NCBI GenBank assembly: GCA_035516175.1 | Contig: DATJAO010000027.1 | Coordinates: 60,478-124,477 of the forward strand | Source of the DNA: DASPSR01 sp035516175 | GTDB taxonomy: Bacteria; Nitrospirota; UBA9217 | Direction: 5' to 3' | Length of the DNA: 64,000 bases | Shown here: positions 16,420 to 24,345 of the stretch, in pieces | Position numbering within the stretch: position 1 is the first letter of the stretch | Layout of the letters: every line of letters begins with the position of its first letter | Program-made: the position numbers and the translations under genes | The notes under the pieces: model-generated | Seen by the model: the letters and a program-made list of their open reading frames with translations, nothing else | Told to the model about the DNA's origin: nothing | The model's database searches: none

Positions 16420-17412
16420 GTGAAACGTTCAACAATCGCAGTCCTTGCGCTTATACTGCTCGTGTCCGGCTGCAGCAAGCCCAAGACCATGCAGAAGACC
16501 GAAAGCATCATGGGCACGGATGTGACGATCACTGTCGTGGCGCGGTCGTACGAGGAGGGGGAGGCTGCCATTGAGGCGGGGATGGCGGAGCTGAGAAGGC
16601 TCGATGCCATGATGTCTCTTTACAAGGACGACAGCGAGATCACTCGGGTGAACCTCGCGGCGGGGAAAAATCCCGTTAAAGTTTCGCCGGAGATGATCGA
16701 GGTCGTGGAGCACGCCGCAGAAATCTCGAAGCTTTCGGATGGTGTATTTGATGTGACCATCGGTCCCCTTGTGGTCCTGTGGCAGATGCGGCTCAAGGAG
16801 GGGAAGCTCCCTTCGGACGCGGAGCTCGCGAGGATCCGTCCCCTCGTGAACTATCGGAATATCGTTATTGACAAGAAGGCTTCGACGATATTTCTTAAAA
16901 AACCCGGCATGATCATGGACTTCGGCGGAATGAAGGGATACACCGCGGACCGGGTGGCCTCCCTGTTCAAGAAACGCGGCATCAACAATGCCATTATCGC
17001 TGTTGCTGGCGACATCTGGGTATTGGGACATCGGGAGGATGGCAAGCCCTGGAGGATCGGTGTGCAGCATCCTCGGGAGCGTGACAAAACCCTGGCCGTC
17101 CTGGACCTCAGCGACAAATATATTTCCACATCCGGCGATTATGAACGGTTCGTCATCAAAGAAAACAAGCGTTATCATCATATAATCGACCCCCGGACAG
17201 GGAAACCTTCGAAGGGGACCATCTCAGCGACCCTTATCGGAGACAAGGGAGCGGTCATCGATCCGCTTACTAAGGTTCCGTTCATCCTCGGCCCTGCCGA
17301 AGGAATGAAAATCCTGAAAAAGCTCGGTGCCGAGGCAATTATTGTGGATGACCAGGGAAAGGTCTACATGACCGACGGGATCAAAAACCTGCTGGACCAG
17401 CCAAAACGCTGA
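16420..17412 (+). CDS. apbE: FAD:protein FMN transferase (lipoprotein)
   Basis: 330 residues from a GTG start with GAGG upstream. A lipobox (LVSGC, Cys18) anchors it outside the inner membrane. The family signature is clear: MGTDVTITV near residue 31, MSLYKDDSEITRVN near 65, a DFGGMKGYTADRV segment near 168, and the Mg/FAD-binding HHIIDPRTGKPSKG near 249. ApbE attaches FMN to Thr of flavoproteins such as RnfG, RnfD, NqrB/C and extracellular flavin-linked reductases. No such target gene is in the window. Confidence 0.92.
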   Translation: MKRSTIAVLALILLVSGCSKPKTMQKTESIMGTDVTITVVARSYEEGEAAIEAGMAELRRLDAMMSLYKDDSEITRVNLAAGKNPVKVSPEMIEVVEHAAEISKLSDGVFDVTIGPLVVLWQMRLKEGKLPSDAELARIRPLVNYRNIVIDKKASTIFLKKPGMIMDFGGMKGYTADRVASLFKKRGINNAIIAVAGDIWVLGHREDGKPWRIGVQHPRERDKTLAVLDLSDKYISTSGDYERFVIKENKRYHHIIDPRTGKPSKGTISATLIGDKGAVIDPLTKVPFILGPAEGMKILKKLGAEAIIVDDQGKVYMTDGIKNLLDQPKR

Positions 17413-17421
17413 AAATTTATG

Positions 17422-17450
17422 TTGACATCTTTGCCGCCCCTCGATAATAT
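17422..17450 (+). promoter_or_regulatory. Promoter of the arsenic operon
   Basis: TTGACA (17422-17427), 17-nt spacer, TAATAT (17445-17450), 30 nt before the permease ATG. An ArsR-like operator could overlap it, but no clear palindrome stands out. Confidence 0.7.
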
Positions 17451-17479
17451 ATAAAAAGTTATTTATATATGAGGCGGAG

Positions 17480-18433
17480 ATGCTCAAGGCGTTTTCTCAT
17501 TATATTGTCCATTCAATGTTCGGCATGCAAACCGGCTCACGCCTTGCTGATTCCGCAGAATTCTTTATCTATGATACAATCAAGATATTTCTGCTTCTTT
17601 CTGTCATCATCTTCATTGTTTCCGTAATGAGAAGCTACTTCCCCCCTGAACGGACCAAGAGGATCCTATCCCATAAAAAAGAGTTTATTGGTAATATTCT
17701 CGCCGCTCTCCTGGGCATCGTTACGCCGTTCTGTTCCTGTTCTGCGGTACCACTTTTCATCGGCTTCGTGGAGGCGGGCGTCCCCCTTGGCGTTAATTTC
17801 TCCTTCCTGATCTCGTCCCCCATGGTGAACGAGGTAGCGGTGGTTCTCCTTTGGGGCCTCTTTGGCTGGAAGATCGCTGTCATTTACATGGCCACCGGTC
17901 TCTTTGTCGCGATCGTCGCCGGGCTGATCATAGGCAAGCTGAAGCTCGAAAGATGGGTCGAGGAGTACGTGTATACGATCCATTCCTTTGGTGCCGCCCA
18001 GGAGGTCGCGAGACAGAAGTTCAAGGAACGGTTCGTGTATGCCCGCCGGAATACAGATGATATTCTTAAGCGGGTATGGCTTTATGTGATCATTGCCATC
18101 GGTATCGGCGGATTCATCCACGGGTATGTGCCCAAGGACTTCCTCGTTCGCTATGCAGGTCCTCAGAACCCCTTCGGCGTGCCAGTAGCCGTAGCGTTGG
18201 GCGTCCCACTGTATTCGAATGCTGCCGGCTTGATCCCGATCGTCTATGCTCTCATGGAAAAAGGGATGAGCATGGGCACCGTGCTGGCCTTCATGATGGC
18301 GGTCACTGCCCTGTCGCTCCCGGAGATGATCATCCTGCGAAAGGTATTGAAAGTAAGGCTTCTCGCCATGTTCGTGGGTATCATGACTGTTACGATCATC
18401 GGCGTGGGATATCTGTTCAATGCAATTTTATAA
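17480..18433 (+). CDS. Permease of the DUF318/ArsP family
   Basis: 317 residues with about eight membrane helices in two similar halves separated by a charged cytoplasmic loop (about residues 165-195). The first half carries GIVTPFCSCSAVPLFIGF, the Cys-containing motif typical of the YraQ/ArsP permease family; the second has the matching GVPLYSNAAGLIPIVYAL. ArsP exports trivalent organoarsenicals, and family members are common in ars operons together with a small CxxC thioredoxin-like protein. Both are found here, followed by arsR and arsC-acr3, so an arsenic role is likely. Confidence 0.82.
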   Translation: MLKAFSHYIVHSMFGMQTGSRLADSAEFFIYDTIKIFLLLSVIIFIVSVMRSYFPPERTKRILSHKKEFIGNILAALLGIVTPFCSCSAVPLFIGFVEAGVPLGVNFSFLISSPMVNEVAVVLLWGLFGWKIAVIYMATGLFVAIVAGLIIGKLKLERWVEEYVYTIHSFGAAQEVARQKFKERFVYARRNTDDILKRVWLYVIIAIGIGGFIHGYVPKDFLVRYAGPQNPFGVPVAVALGVPLYSNAAGLIPIVYALMEKGMSMGTVLAFMMAVTALSLPEMIILRKVLKVRLLAMFVGIMTVTIIGVGYLFNAIL

Positions 18434-18537
18434 AATGCCTTGAGCGCAAATGGTTCGAATTGGACGTATCAAACGAATGAAGGATTTTAATCATGACATT
18501 CGTGTAGTTTGCGTTCCAGAAACAAGGAGGTTTTGGA

Positions 18538-18778
18538 ATGGAGATCAAAGTTCTCGGACCAGGCTGCGCGAACTGCCTTAAGATGGAGGAACTGGCGAAG
18601 ACCTCCGTGAAGGAACTTGGAATTAAAGCCACGGTCGCGAATATTTTAGATGTCGCTGGGATTGCACGACACGGTGTTTCATCGACCCGTCGGCCATGTC
18701 GTGAACGGAAAGATCAAACATTCAGGAAAGCTGTTTCCTAGGCTGGATAAGGTAAAGGAATTAATTAACGCAAGGCGT
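18538..18778 (+). pseudogene. Frameshifted small thioredoxin-like gene of the ars operon
   Basis: The frame from the ATG (AAGGAGG upstream) gives MEIKVLGPGCANCLKMEEL, the CxxC start of small thioredoxin-fold proteins, and runs correctly to about codon 44 (ARHGVSST). It then shifts: the rest of the fold, VGHVVNGKIKHSGKLF and DKVKELINAR, is in another frame from about 18687. A one-base indel within the ACCCGTCGG stretch would join them. The original frame stops at 18741 with unrelated residues; the second frame reads on without a stop into arsR. It is either a recent pseudogene or a sequencing error. The intact protein would likely serve the neighbouring permease or ArsC. Confidence 0.75.
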
Positions 18779-18826
18779 AGGGAATTGCTGTTATCTTGGA
18801 ATGCGCATTTAGGAGTGCAAAAACAA

Positions 18827-19207
18827 ATGGATGAATTGATAACCATATTCAAGGCGCTATCGGATGAGACGCGGCTTAGGATCATAAAGCTTCTCGAGCA
18901 GGGCGAACTATGCGTTTGCGACATCGTTATTGCTCTTGACATAATCCAACCCAAGATTTCGTTTCATCTGAATGTGTTGAAGGAGGCTGGCTTCATCAGG
19001 GACCGGAAACAGGGCAGGTGGATACACTACAGCCTGAATGATTCCGATATGTTCAGGAGGCTATTGATCCTTTCGGTATGCGAAAAGGCTCCTGACGCTG
19101 CGATGGCGAATGATAGGAAAAGATTGACCGTGTTCCTGAAAGGTAAGGACATGAGAGTCAAGGCGTCTTGCGGGACAAGCTTAATTGCTGCGGGGGATAA
19201 GAGATGA
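18827..19207 (+). CDS. arsR: ArsR-family arsenic-responsive repressor
   Basis: 126 residues from the ATG at 18827, with AGGAG upstream. The winged helix-turn-helix includes ELCVCDIV with Cys29 and Cys31 at the start of the recognition region, the As(III)/Sb(III) site of classical ArsR, followed by QPKISFHLNVLKEAGFI. On binding arsenite it should leave the operator and release the operon. The upstream open frame extends into the thioredoxin relic, but that extension is not part of this protein. Its stop overlaps the start of the arsC-acr3 gene by 4 bp. Confidence 0.88.
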   Translation: MDELITIFKALSDETRLRIIKLLEQGELCVCDIVIALDIIQPKISFHLNVLKEAGFIRDRKQGRWIHYSLNDSDMFRRLLILSVCEKAPDAAMANDRKRLTVFLKGKDMRVKASCGTSLIAAGDKR

Positions 19208-20712
19208 TGAAAGTAATGTTCCTCTGCACCGGCAATTCCTGCCGGAGCCAGATGGCTGAAGGAATGGCGCGGGAGTTCGGTAAGGGCATGCTGGAGCCGT
19301 ATAGCGCCGGCCTTATTGCGGCGGGTGTTCATCCTCGCGCGATTGCCGCGATGAAAGAGATCGGCATCGATATATCGGGCCAGAAATCCAAGGAGATCGA
19401 TGAAGGTTTGCTGAGGACGATGGATGTGGTCATTACCCTTTGCGGGAATGCCGAAGAGTCGTGTCCCTGGACCCCTCCGGAGATCAAGCGTCTTCACTGG
19501 CCTATCAATGACCCGGTAGGAACCGTAGGCTCAGAAGAAAAAATCATGAAGGAGTTCCGGCGGGCGAGGGATGAGATCGGGGCGAGAATAGTACAACTCG
19601 TATCCGAGCTCAAAACAAGGGGGGAAATAGCTGTGACGCAACAGGCTGTCAGCAGACTTTCATTTGTTGACTATTTCCTCACCTTATGGATCTTTGCCGC
19701 GATGGCTTTCGGTGTCGCTCTCGGCCATCTTATCCCCAGGACGGAAGACTTCATCAACAGCTTGCGGTCCGGAACGACCAATATCCCCATCGCTGTTGGC
19801 CTCATACTCATGATGTATCCTCCTCTTGCCAAGGTCAAATATGAGGAACTTGGCGAAGTATTTAAAAACAAAAAAGTCCTAGGATTGTCACTGGTCCAGA
19901 ACTGGTTCATTGGCCCCATTCTGATGTTCCTTTTGGCAATATTATTTCTTCGCGCCTATCCCGAATACATGGTAGGCCTCATCATGATTGGGCTTGCCCG
20001 GTGCATTGCGATGGTCATTGTCTGGAACGACCTTGCCTGCGGTGACCCTGAATACGCCGCCGGCCTGGTAGCATTCAATTCCATCTTCCAGGTCTTCTTT
20101 TATTCCGCCTATGCCTATGTGTTTATTACTGTGCTCCCTGCATGGTTCGGTCTCAAGGGGGCGGTTGTTGAGGTAACGATGGGACAGATCGCCAAAAGCG
20201 TTTTTATTTATCTGGGCATCCCGTTCATCGCTGGTCTGGCGACTCGTTTTGGCCTTATAAGGCTCAAGGGCCGCCCGTGGTACGATCAGACCTTTATCCC
20301 CCGGATAAGCCCCTTGACGCTCATCTCACTCCTTTTTACCATCGTCGTGATGTTTTCGCTCAAGGGGGATTATATCGTAAAGCTCCCCTTCGATGTTCTC
20401 ATGATCGCGGTCCCTCTTCTGATCTATTTCGTCGTTATGTTCCTCGTTTCTTTCTACATGGCCCGGAAACTGGGGACCGACTACGCAAAAACCGCGACCC
20501 TGTCCTTTACGGCGGCAAGCAATAATTTCGAGCTCGCCATTGCGGTCGCCGTCGCCGTCTTCGGGATCAATTCAGGAGTCGCCTTCGCGGCAGTCATCGG
20601 TCCGCTGGTGGAGGTACCTGTCCTGATTGGTCTCGTTAACGTAGCGCGTTTTTTCCAGAGGAAATATTTCAAAGTGGAGTACTGCAACATTCGGTCAACA
20701 GAATTGCCATAA
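19204..20712 (+). CDS. Arsenate reductase-ACR3 arsenite exporter fusion
   Basis: 502 residues in two parts. Residues 1 to about 141 are a low-molecular-weight-phosphatase-type ArsC with the P-loop CTGNSCRS (Cys8) and Cys80 and Cys87, the same 72 and 7 spacing as the redox triad of thioredoxin-coupled pI258 ArsC. From about residue 148 onward comes a ten-helix ACR3 arsenite permease, including the LARCIAMVIVWNDLACGD segment that carries the essential Cys. The fusion would reduce arsenate and pass arsenite straight to the exporter. AAGGGGGG (19617-19624) followed 8 nt later by an in-frame GTG (19633) lies exactly at the junction, so a separate ACR3 of about 359 residues might also be made. Confidence 0.88.
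   Translation: MMKVMFLCTGNSCRSQMAEGMAREFGKGMLEPYSAGLIAAGVHPRAIAAMKEIGIDISGQKSKEIDEGLLRTMDVVITLCGNAEESCPWTPPEIKRLHWPINDPVGTVGSEEKIMKEFRRARDEIGARIVQLVSELKTRGEIAVTQQAVSRLSFVDYFLTLWIFAAMAFGVALGHLIPRTEDFINSLRSGTTNIPIAVGLILMMYPPLAKVKYEELGEVFKNKKVLGLSLVQNWFIGPILMFLLAILFLRAYPEYMVGLIMIGLARCIAMVIVWNDLACGDPEYAAGLVAFNSIFQVFFYSAYAYVFITVLPAWFGLKGAVVEVTMGQIAKSVFIYLGIPFIAGLATRFGLIRLKGRPWYDQTFIPRISPLTLISLLFTIVVMFSLKGDYIVKLPFDVLMIAVPLLIYFVVMFLVSFYMARKLGTDYAKTATLSFTAASNNFELAIAVAVAVFGINSGVAFAAVIGPLVEVPVLIGLVNVARFFQRKYFKVEYCNIRSTELP
19617..19635 (+). promoter_or_regulatory. Internal ribosome-binding site and GTG start for ACR3
   Basis: AAGGGGGG (19617-19624), an 8-nt spacer and GTG (19633-19635) in the frame of the fusion gene, precisely where the ArsC domain ends and the ACR3 domain begins. 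It looks like the original start of a separate acr3 gene kept after the arsC stop codon was lost. Confidence 0.6.
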
Positions 20713-20747
20713 AGTGTCAGCGGCGTTACAGCGGGCAGAAAGACACA

Positions 20748-21464
20748 ATGAGATTCGCCGTATTCGGAGACATACACGGAAATTTGGAAGCTCTGAGGGC
20801 GGCCTACGAGGCAGCCAGCCAGGAAGGCGTCGAGAAGATTTACCACCTCGGCGACCTGGGAGGCTACGCTCCCTTCGTCAACGAAGTGGTTGATTTTCTG
20901 GTAGAGCGCGGCATCGAGGGTGTGCAGGGCAATTACGACGAGACGGTTGCGAATGACCGGGAGCATTGCGGCTGCAAGGCCGAGGACCCGGTCCAGGAGG
21001 AGATGGCAAACCGGGCCTTTACCTGGACGAAACAGCATGTTTCCCAAAAGGCCAGAGATTATATGCGGAGCCTTCCTTTCAGCATTGCATTCACCGCCGA
21101 GGGCAAGAAGGTCCTGCTCTTCCATGCAACGCCTAAGAAGAACAACCTCTACTGGTACGAAGACCGGCCAGAGAAGTTCTTCCGGGAGATGGCGGATAAG
21201 GTAGACGCCGACGTCCTGATCTATGGACATGTTCACAAGCAGTATCGGAAGGATTTCAGCGGCAAAGTCTTCATCAACGCCGGAAGTGTGGGCAAACCGA
21301 AAGACGGGGACCCGAGGTCATGCGTCACCGTGGTCGAGATAACGGAGAACGCCGTGAGCGTCAAGTTCCTGCGGGTTCCCTATGATGTCCAAAAGACTGC
21401 GGAGGCCATCGTTTCAAGCGGTTTGCCCTCTTATTTTGCAGAAAAGCTTAAAGGGGGCAAATAA
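20748..21464 (+). CDS. Metallophosphoesterase
   Basis: 238 residues with all dinuclear-metal motifs of the calcineurin-like family: GDIHGN (7-12), GDLGGY, GNYDE, a FHAT motif and GHVHKQ. The small single-domain form resembles YfcE/MJ0936-type phosphodiesterases. It follows arsC-acr3 by 35 bp on the same strand and is probably co-transcribed. Metallophosphatases recur in ars operons, but their role there is not settled; the in-vivo substrate is unknown. Confidence 0.85.
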   Translation: MRFAVFGDIHGNLEALRAAYEAASQEGVEKIYHLGDLGGYAPFVNEVVDFLVERGIEGVQGNYDETVANDREHCGCKAEDPVQEEMANRAFTWTKQHVSQKARDYMRSLPFSIAFTAEGKKVLLFHATPKKNNLYWYEDRPEKFFREMADKVDADVLIYGHVHKQYRKDFSGKVFINAGSVGKPKDGDPRSCVTVVEITENAVSVKFLRVPYDVQKTAEAIVSSGLPSYFAEKLKGGK

Positions 21465-21765
21465 GGAGCAGGGGAGTTTTTTTATTAATAACATGTTCAA
21501 TACTATCCTAAATTAGAGGCAGGGGGCTGGCGTTTCTTGCGGTATTCACGTTCGTTGTTGTGCAGGGCAAAAGCTTCAATTTATTTAAAGAAAATCAGCG
21601 GGATAGTATATGTTACAGTTGGTATTTATTTAAGCATAACAATATTATGAAATGCGATTGGATTAAAAAAACAGTTGCGAAGATTTGAATATGCTGGTAA
21701 AATAAAAAATTCGTATATAATTTAACTAATATCGGACAGGCTCAGAATTACAGCAAGGAGGATGT
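21465..21765. other. AT-rich intergenic region before the selenoprotein gene
   Basis: About 300 bp without a gene. A TATAAT lies near 21716-21721 without a good -35 partner; AAGGAGG at 21754-21760 serves the selenoprotein start. Confidence 0.45.
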
Positions 21766-22071
21766 ATGGTAAGTTTGACAGAGAGTGCGGTGAGGAAGTT
21801 CAAGGATGTTGTCGAAAAACAGGGTACGGTAGGTGACGGGGTAAGGATATTTACCGTTCCCGGAGGCTGAAGCCCAACCTTGGCTATGGACATAGCCAAA
21901 GCAGCTCAATTGGGTGACACTACTCTTGAGTTAGACGGTTTGAAGGTTTATTTGGAAGAGCGCGCCAAGAGCATGCTCATGAACACGAACATCGATTTTC
22001 ATGAGGGCCAGGGTTTCGTCCTGTCCGGCATGCAGCCGAGTTCTTGCGGTTCTTCGTGCAGCAGCTGTTAA
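21766..22071 (+). CDS. IscA/HesB-like selenoprotein (UGA = Sec35)
   Basis: The frame from the ATG at 21766 (CAAGGAGGA just upstream) reads an A-type Fe-S carrier: VSLTESAVRKFKDVV, then VRIFTVPGG, then TGA at 21868-21870, and continues in the same frame with SPTLAMDIAKAAQ, LDGLKVYLEERAKSM and a Cys-rich end CGSSCSSC. The TGA takes the place of the conserved first Cys (residue 35, as Cys35 of E. coli IscA), and a hairpin typical of a bacterial SECIS follows. Read as selenocysteine, the product has 101 residues, the family's size. Cys94, Cys98 and Cys101 would complete the cluster site. HesB-like selenoproteins are a recognised bacterial group. The sufC and sufB genes follow. Confidence 0.82.
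21880..21899 (+). promoter_or_regulatory. SECIS-like hairpin within the selenoprotein gene
   Basis: TTGGCTAT (21880-21887) pairs perfectly with ATAGCCAA (21892-21899) around a GGAC loop, 9 nt after the UGA. Bacterial SECIS elements are hairpins just 3' of the Sec codon with a G-rich apical loop bound by SelB, so position, size and loop all fit. Confidence 0.7.
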
Positions 22072-22098
22072 TTATATTTAATGAGTGATTACCACGAC

Positions 22099-22131
22099 CG
22101 CCGTCTTCAATTTGAAGACGGCGTTTTTTTT
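22099..22131 (+). terminator. Rho-independent terminator after the selenoprotein gene
   Basis: CGCCGTCTTCA and TGAAGACGGCG form an 11-bp perfect stem with a 3-nt loop, followed by eight T. It ends the selenoprotein transcript 28 nt after the stop codon, so sufCB must have a separate promoter or depend on read-through. Confidence 0.9.
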
Positions 22132-22254
22132 GGTCCACACCCATCTCTCTGCTTTCCCCGATAAGGCATTGCATAAAGTTTCATAATCCCCCGTGAAATT
22201 CGTGGTAGAATAGATATAGCAGTTTGTCCTCCCTGCAGTCCTGAGGATATCATC

Positions 22255-22389
22255 ATGCCTCTGCTCGAAGTCAAAGATATTATTTACGGAGCGGGTTCCG
22301 ACGGTAAAACGCCCATTCTCTCCGGGCTTTCACTCGCCATCGAGACTGGAGAAGTCCATGCTCTTCTCGGCACAAGCGGGAATTTGTAA
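22255..22389 (+). pseudogene. Truncated ABC-type ATPase N-terminus
   Basis: 44 codons reading MPLLEVKDIIY, a LSGLSLAIETGEVHALLGTS stretch and then a stop. This is the start of a SufC-like ABC ATPase ending exactly inside the Walker A loop (GTSGN, with the G-K-S/T missing). The next gene, an intact SufC, starts one base after its stop. It looks like the remnant of a tandem ATPase lost by deletion. It could still be translated and might now act as a leader for sufC. Confidence 0.65.
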
Positions 22390-22390
22390 T

Positions 22391-23131
22391 ATGATTGACA
22401 TCAGAAAGTTATCAGTCAGCGTTGATGGGAAAAAAATACTCAATGATGTGAATCTTAGCATTGGGCAGGGAGAAACCGTCGTCTTGTTCGGTCCGAACGG
22501 TTCCGGAAAGACCTCTCTTCTGAAGACGATCATGGGAATCCCCCAGTACAGGGTGGAATCAGGAAACATAATCTACAGGGATGAGGAGATTACGAAACGC
22601 AGCATCGACGAGCGCGCACGGCTTGGTATCGGCATGGTCTTTCAGAATCCTCCGGCGGTGCGAGGGGTGAGGCTTAAAGACATACTGCGCATCTGCATGG
22701 AGAAGGCCGGTTCTTATAAGGAGGAAATGGTCAATGCGGACGCCGACAAATTGAACTTCACCGAGTTTTTGGACAGGGACATCAATCTGGGATTTTCAGG
22801 AGGAGAGATCAAGCGTTCCGAACTCCTTCAACTTCTAGCCCAGAATCCGGGGTTCGTAATGTTCGACGAACCTGATTCGGGCGTGGACTTGGTCAACATC
22901 AACCTGGTGGGAAGGGTAATAAATGAGTTGCTCGAGAAAGACAAAAGGGAAGACAAGAGAACAAAGGGGGGGCTGATCATAACGCATGCTGGTTACATCC
23001 TGGACTATGTCAATGCCGACAGAGCATACGTTATGCTGAACGGTTCGGTAAGTTGCTCCGGAAACCCGAGGGACATTCTGGAGGACATAAGATCAAAAGG
23101 GTATGAGGAGTGCGTGAGATGTCGAAGGTAA
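22391..23131 (+). CDS. sufC: SufC-like Fe-S assembly ATPase
   Basis: 246 residues. Walker A is GPNGSGKTS (residues 37-45), the Q-loop lies in MVFQNPPAVRG, the signature is FSGGEIKRSELLQ, Walker B is FVMFDEPDSGVD, and the switch His is in IITHAG. The E-I-K-R-x-E/S and D-S-G-V-D variants are characteristic of SufC rather than transport ATPases. SufC powers the SufBCD scaffold on which Fe-S clusters are built. The next gene, sufB, overlaps it by 13 bp. I start at the ATG at 22391; longer forms overlap the ATPase relic. Confidence 0.9.
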   Translation: MIDIRKLSVSVDGKKILNDVNLSIGQGETVVLFGPNGSGKTSLLKTIMGIPQYRVESGNIIYRDEEITKRSIDERARLGIGMVFQNPPAVRGVRLKDILRICMEKAGSYKEEMVNADADKLNFTEFLDRDINLGFSGGEIKRSELLQLLAQNPGFVMFDEPDSGVDLVNINLVGRVINELLEKDKREDKRTKGGLIITHAGYILDYVNADRAYVMLNGSVSCSGNPRDILEDIRSKGYEECVRCRR

Positions 23132-24345
23132 ATCTTAAGGAAAAGGCGAAACATTCAGAAAAGAAACCAGGCGCCATCGGACCGGACATCGATCTTGCCG
23201 CATATTCCGTCCAGGCGGAAAAGCATGATGAGATTCAACGATTAACAGGACTGACCGATGAAGTAAAAGAGCGGGCGGTGAGCGTAGGTATTGACGCCGA
23301 TGACGCGTGCCGGGCAGGGTCGTTTTTTCAAATGGACCATTCGGTCATACTCTCTTCAGCCTATCAAAGCGGCCTCGAGGTGATGAGCACTACGGAGGCG
23401 CTCAAGAAATACGAGTGGCTCAAGGACTACTGGTGGAAGGCCGTTGAGGTGGACGCGGACAAGTATACTGCCCAAGCCGAGCTGAATCAGCACCATGGCT
23501 ACTTTTTGAGAGCGCTGCCAGGGGCAAAGGCGGAATTCCCCCTGCAGGCCTGTCTCTACATGACCCGGGAAGGGCTGGCGCAGAATGTGCACAACGTTAT
23601 CATTGCGGAGGAGGGCTCAGAGCTCCATATTATCACCGGCTGCACCACGGCGCAGCATGTAAAGTCCGGGCTCCATATTGGTGTCTCCGAGTTTTATATA
23701 AAGAAGAACGCAAAGGTCACCTTTACTATGATCCATAACTGGGCCGAGGACGTTGCGGTCCGGCCGAGGACCGGCACAATCGTGGAGGAAAACGGCGTCT
23801 TCATGAGCAACTATATCTGCATGAGGCCGGTAAGGACCCTCCAGATGTACCCCGCTGCATACTGTATCGGCGAGAATGCCACGGTAAGGTACAATACCAT
23901 ATTATTTGCGCCCGAGGGATCTAATATGGATGTAGGCTCCAAGGTCTTCCTGAGGGCCAGGGGAAGCAGGGCAGAGGTCATAGCAAGAGCCATAACGAAG
24001 GGAGGCGCTATCGTCACGAGGGGGAACCTGATCGGCGAGGTCCCCGGAATAAAGGCGCACCTGGAATGTCGGGGGCTCATCCTCTCCGAACGTGGATCGA
24101 TCCTCGCGATTCCCGAGTTGGACGGCAGGGTGAATGGCGTCGATATGTCCCATGAGGCAGCTGTCGGAAAGATCGCGGAGGAAGAGATACAGTATCTCAT
24201 GGCGCGGGGACTGAGCGGCGACGAGGCAACGGCCGCCATCGTCAGGGGTTTCCTGGACATTGAGATAAAGGGACTCCCGGAACGTCTCAAGGGGGAGATA
24301 AAAAAGGCCATCAGATTGGGGGAAAAAGAGGAACGCCTTTTCTGA
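23119..24345 (+). CDS. sufB: SufB/SufD-family Fe-S cluster scaffold protein
   Basis: 408 residues from the ATG at 23119. The beta-helix core and the C-terminal HEAAVGKIAEEEIQYLMARG followed by DEATAAIVRGFL are the conserved SufBD region. It is shorter than E. coli SufB and is the only SufBD protein here, so it resembles the two-gene sufCB arrangement of archaea and deep-branching anaerobes. Conserved His and Glu near the end (SHEAAVG) match the ligand region. No cysteine desulfurase (SufS) is adjacent. The A-type selenoprotein just upstream is a likely partner. Confidence 0.88.
   Translation: MSKVNLKEKAKHSEKKPGAIGPDIDLAAYSVQAEKHDEIQRLTGLTDEVKERAVSVGIDADDACRAGSFFQMDHSVILSSAYQSGLEVMSTTEALKKYEWLKDYWWKAVEVDADKYTAQAELNQHHGYFLRALPGAKAEFPLQACLYMTREGLAQNVHNVIIAEEGSELHIITGCTTAQHVKSGLHIGVSEFYIKKNAKVTFTMIHNWAEDVAVRPRTGTIVEENGVFMSNYICMRPVRTLQMYPAAYCIGENATVRYNTILFAPEGSNMDVGSKVFLRARGSRAEVIARAITKGGAIVTRGNLIGEVPGIKAHLECRGLILSERGSILAIPELDGRVNGVDMSHEAAVGKIAEEEIQYLMARGLSGDEATAAIVRGFLDIEIKGLPERLKGEIKKAIRLGEKEERLF

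Noticed and set aside
18440..18480. GGTTCGAATT string resembling a tRNA T-loop
   Set aside because: No matching T-stem, acceptor stem or anticodon arm can be folded around it.
18670..18700. Programmed frameshift in the thioredoxin-like gene
   Set aside because: No slippery heptamer or downstream pseudoknot is evident; a mutation or sequence error is simpler.
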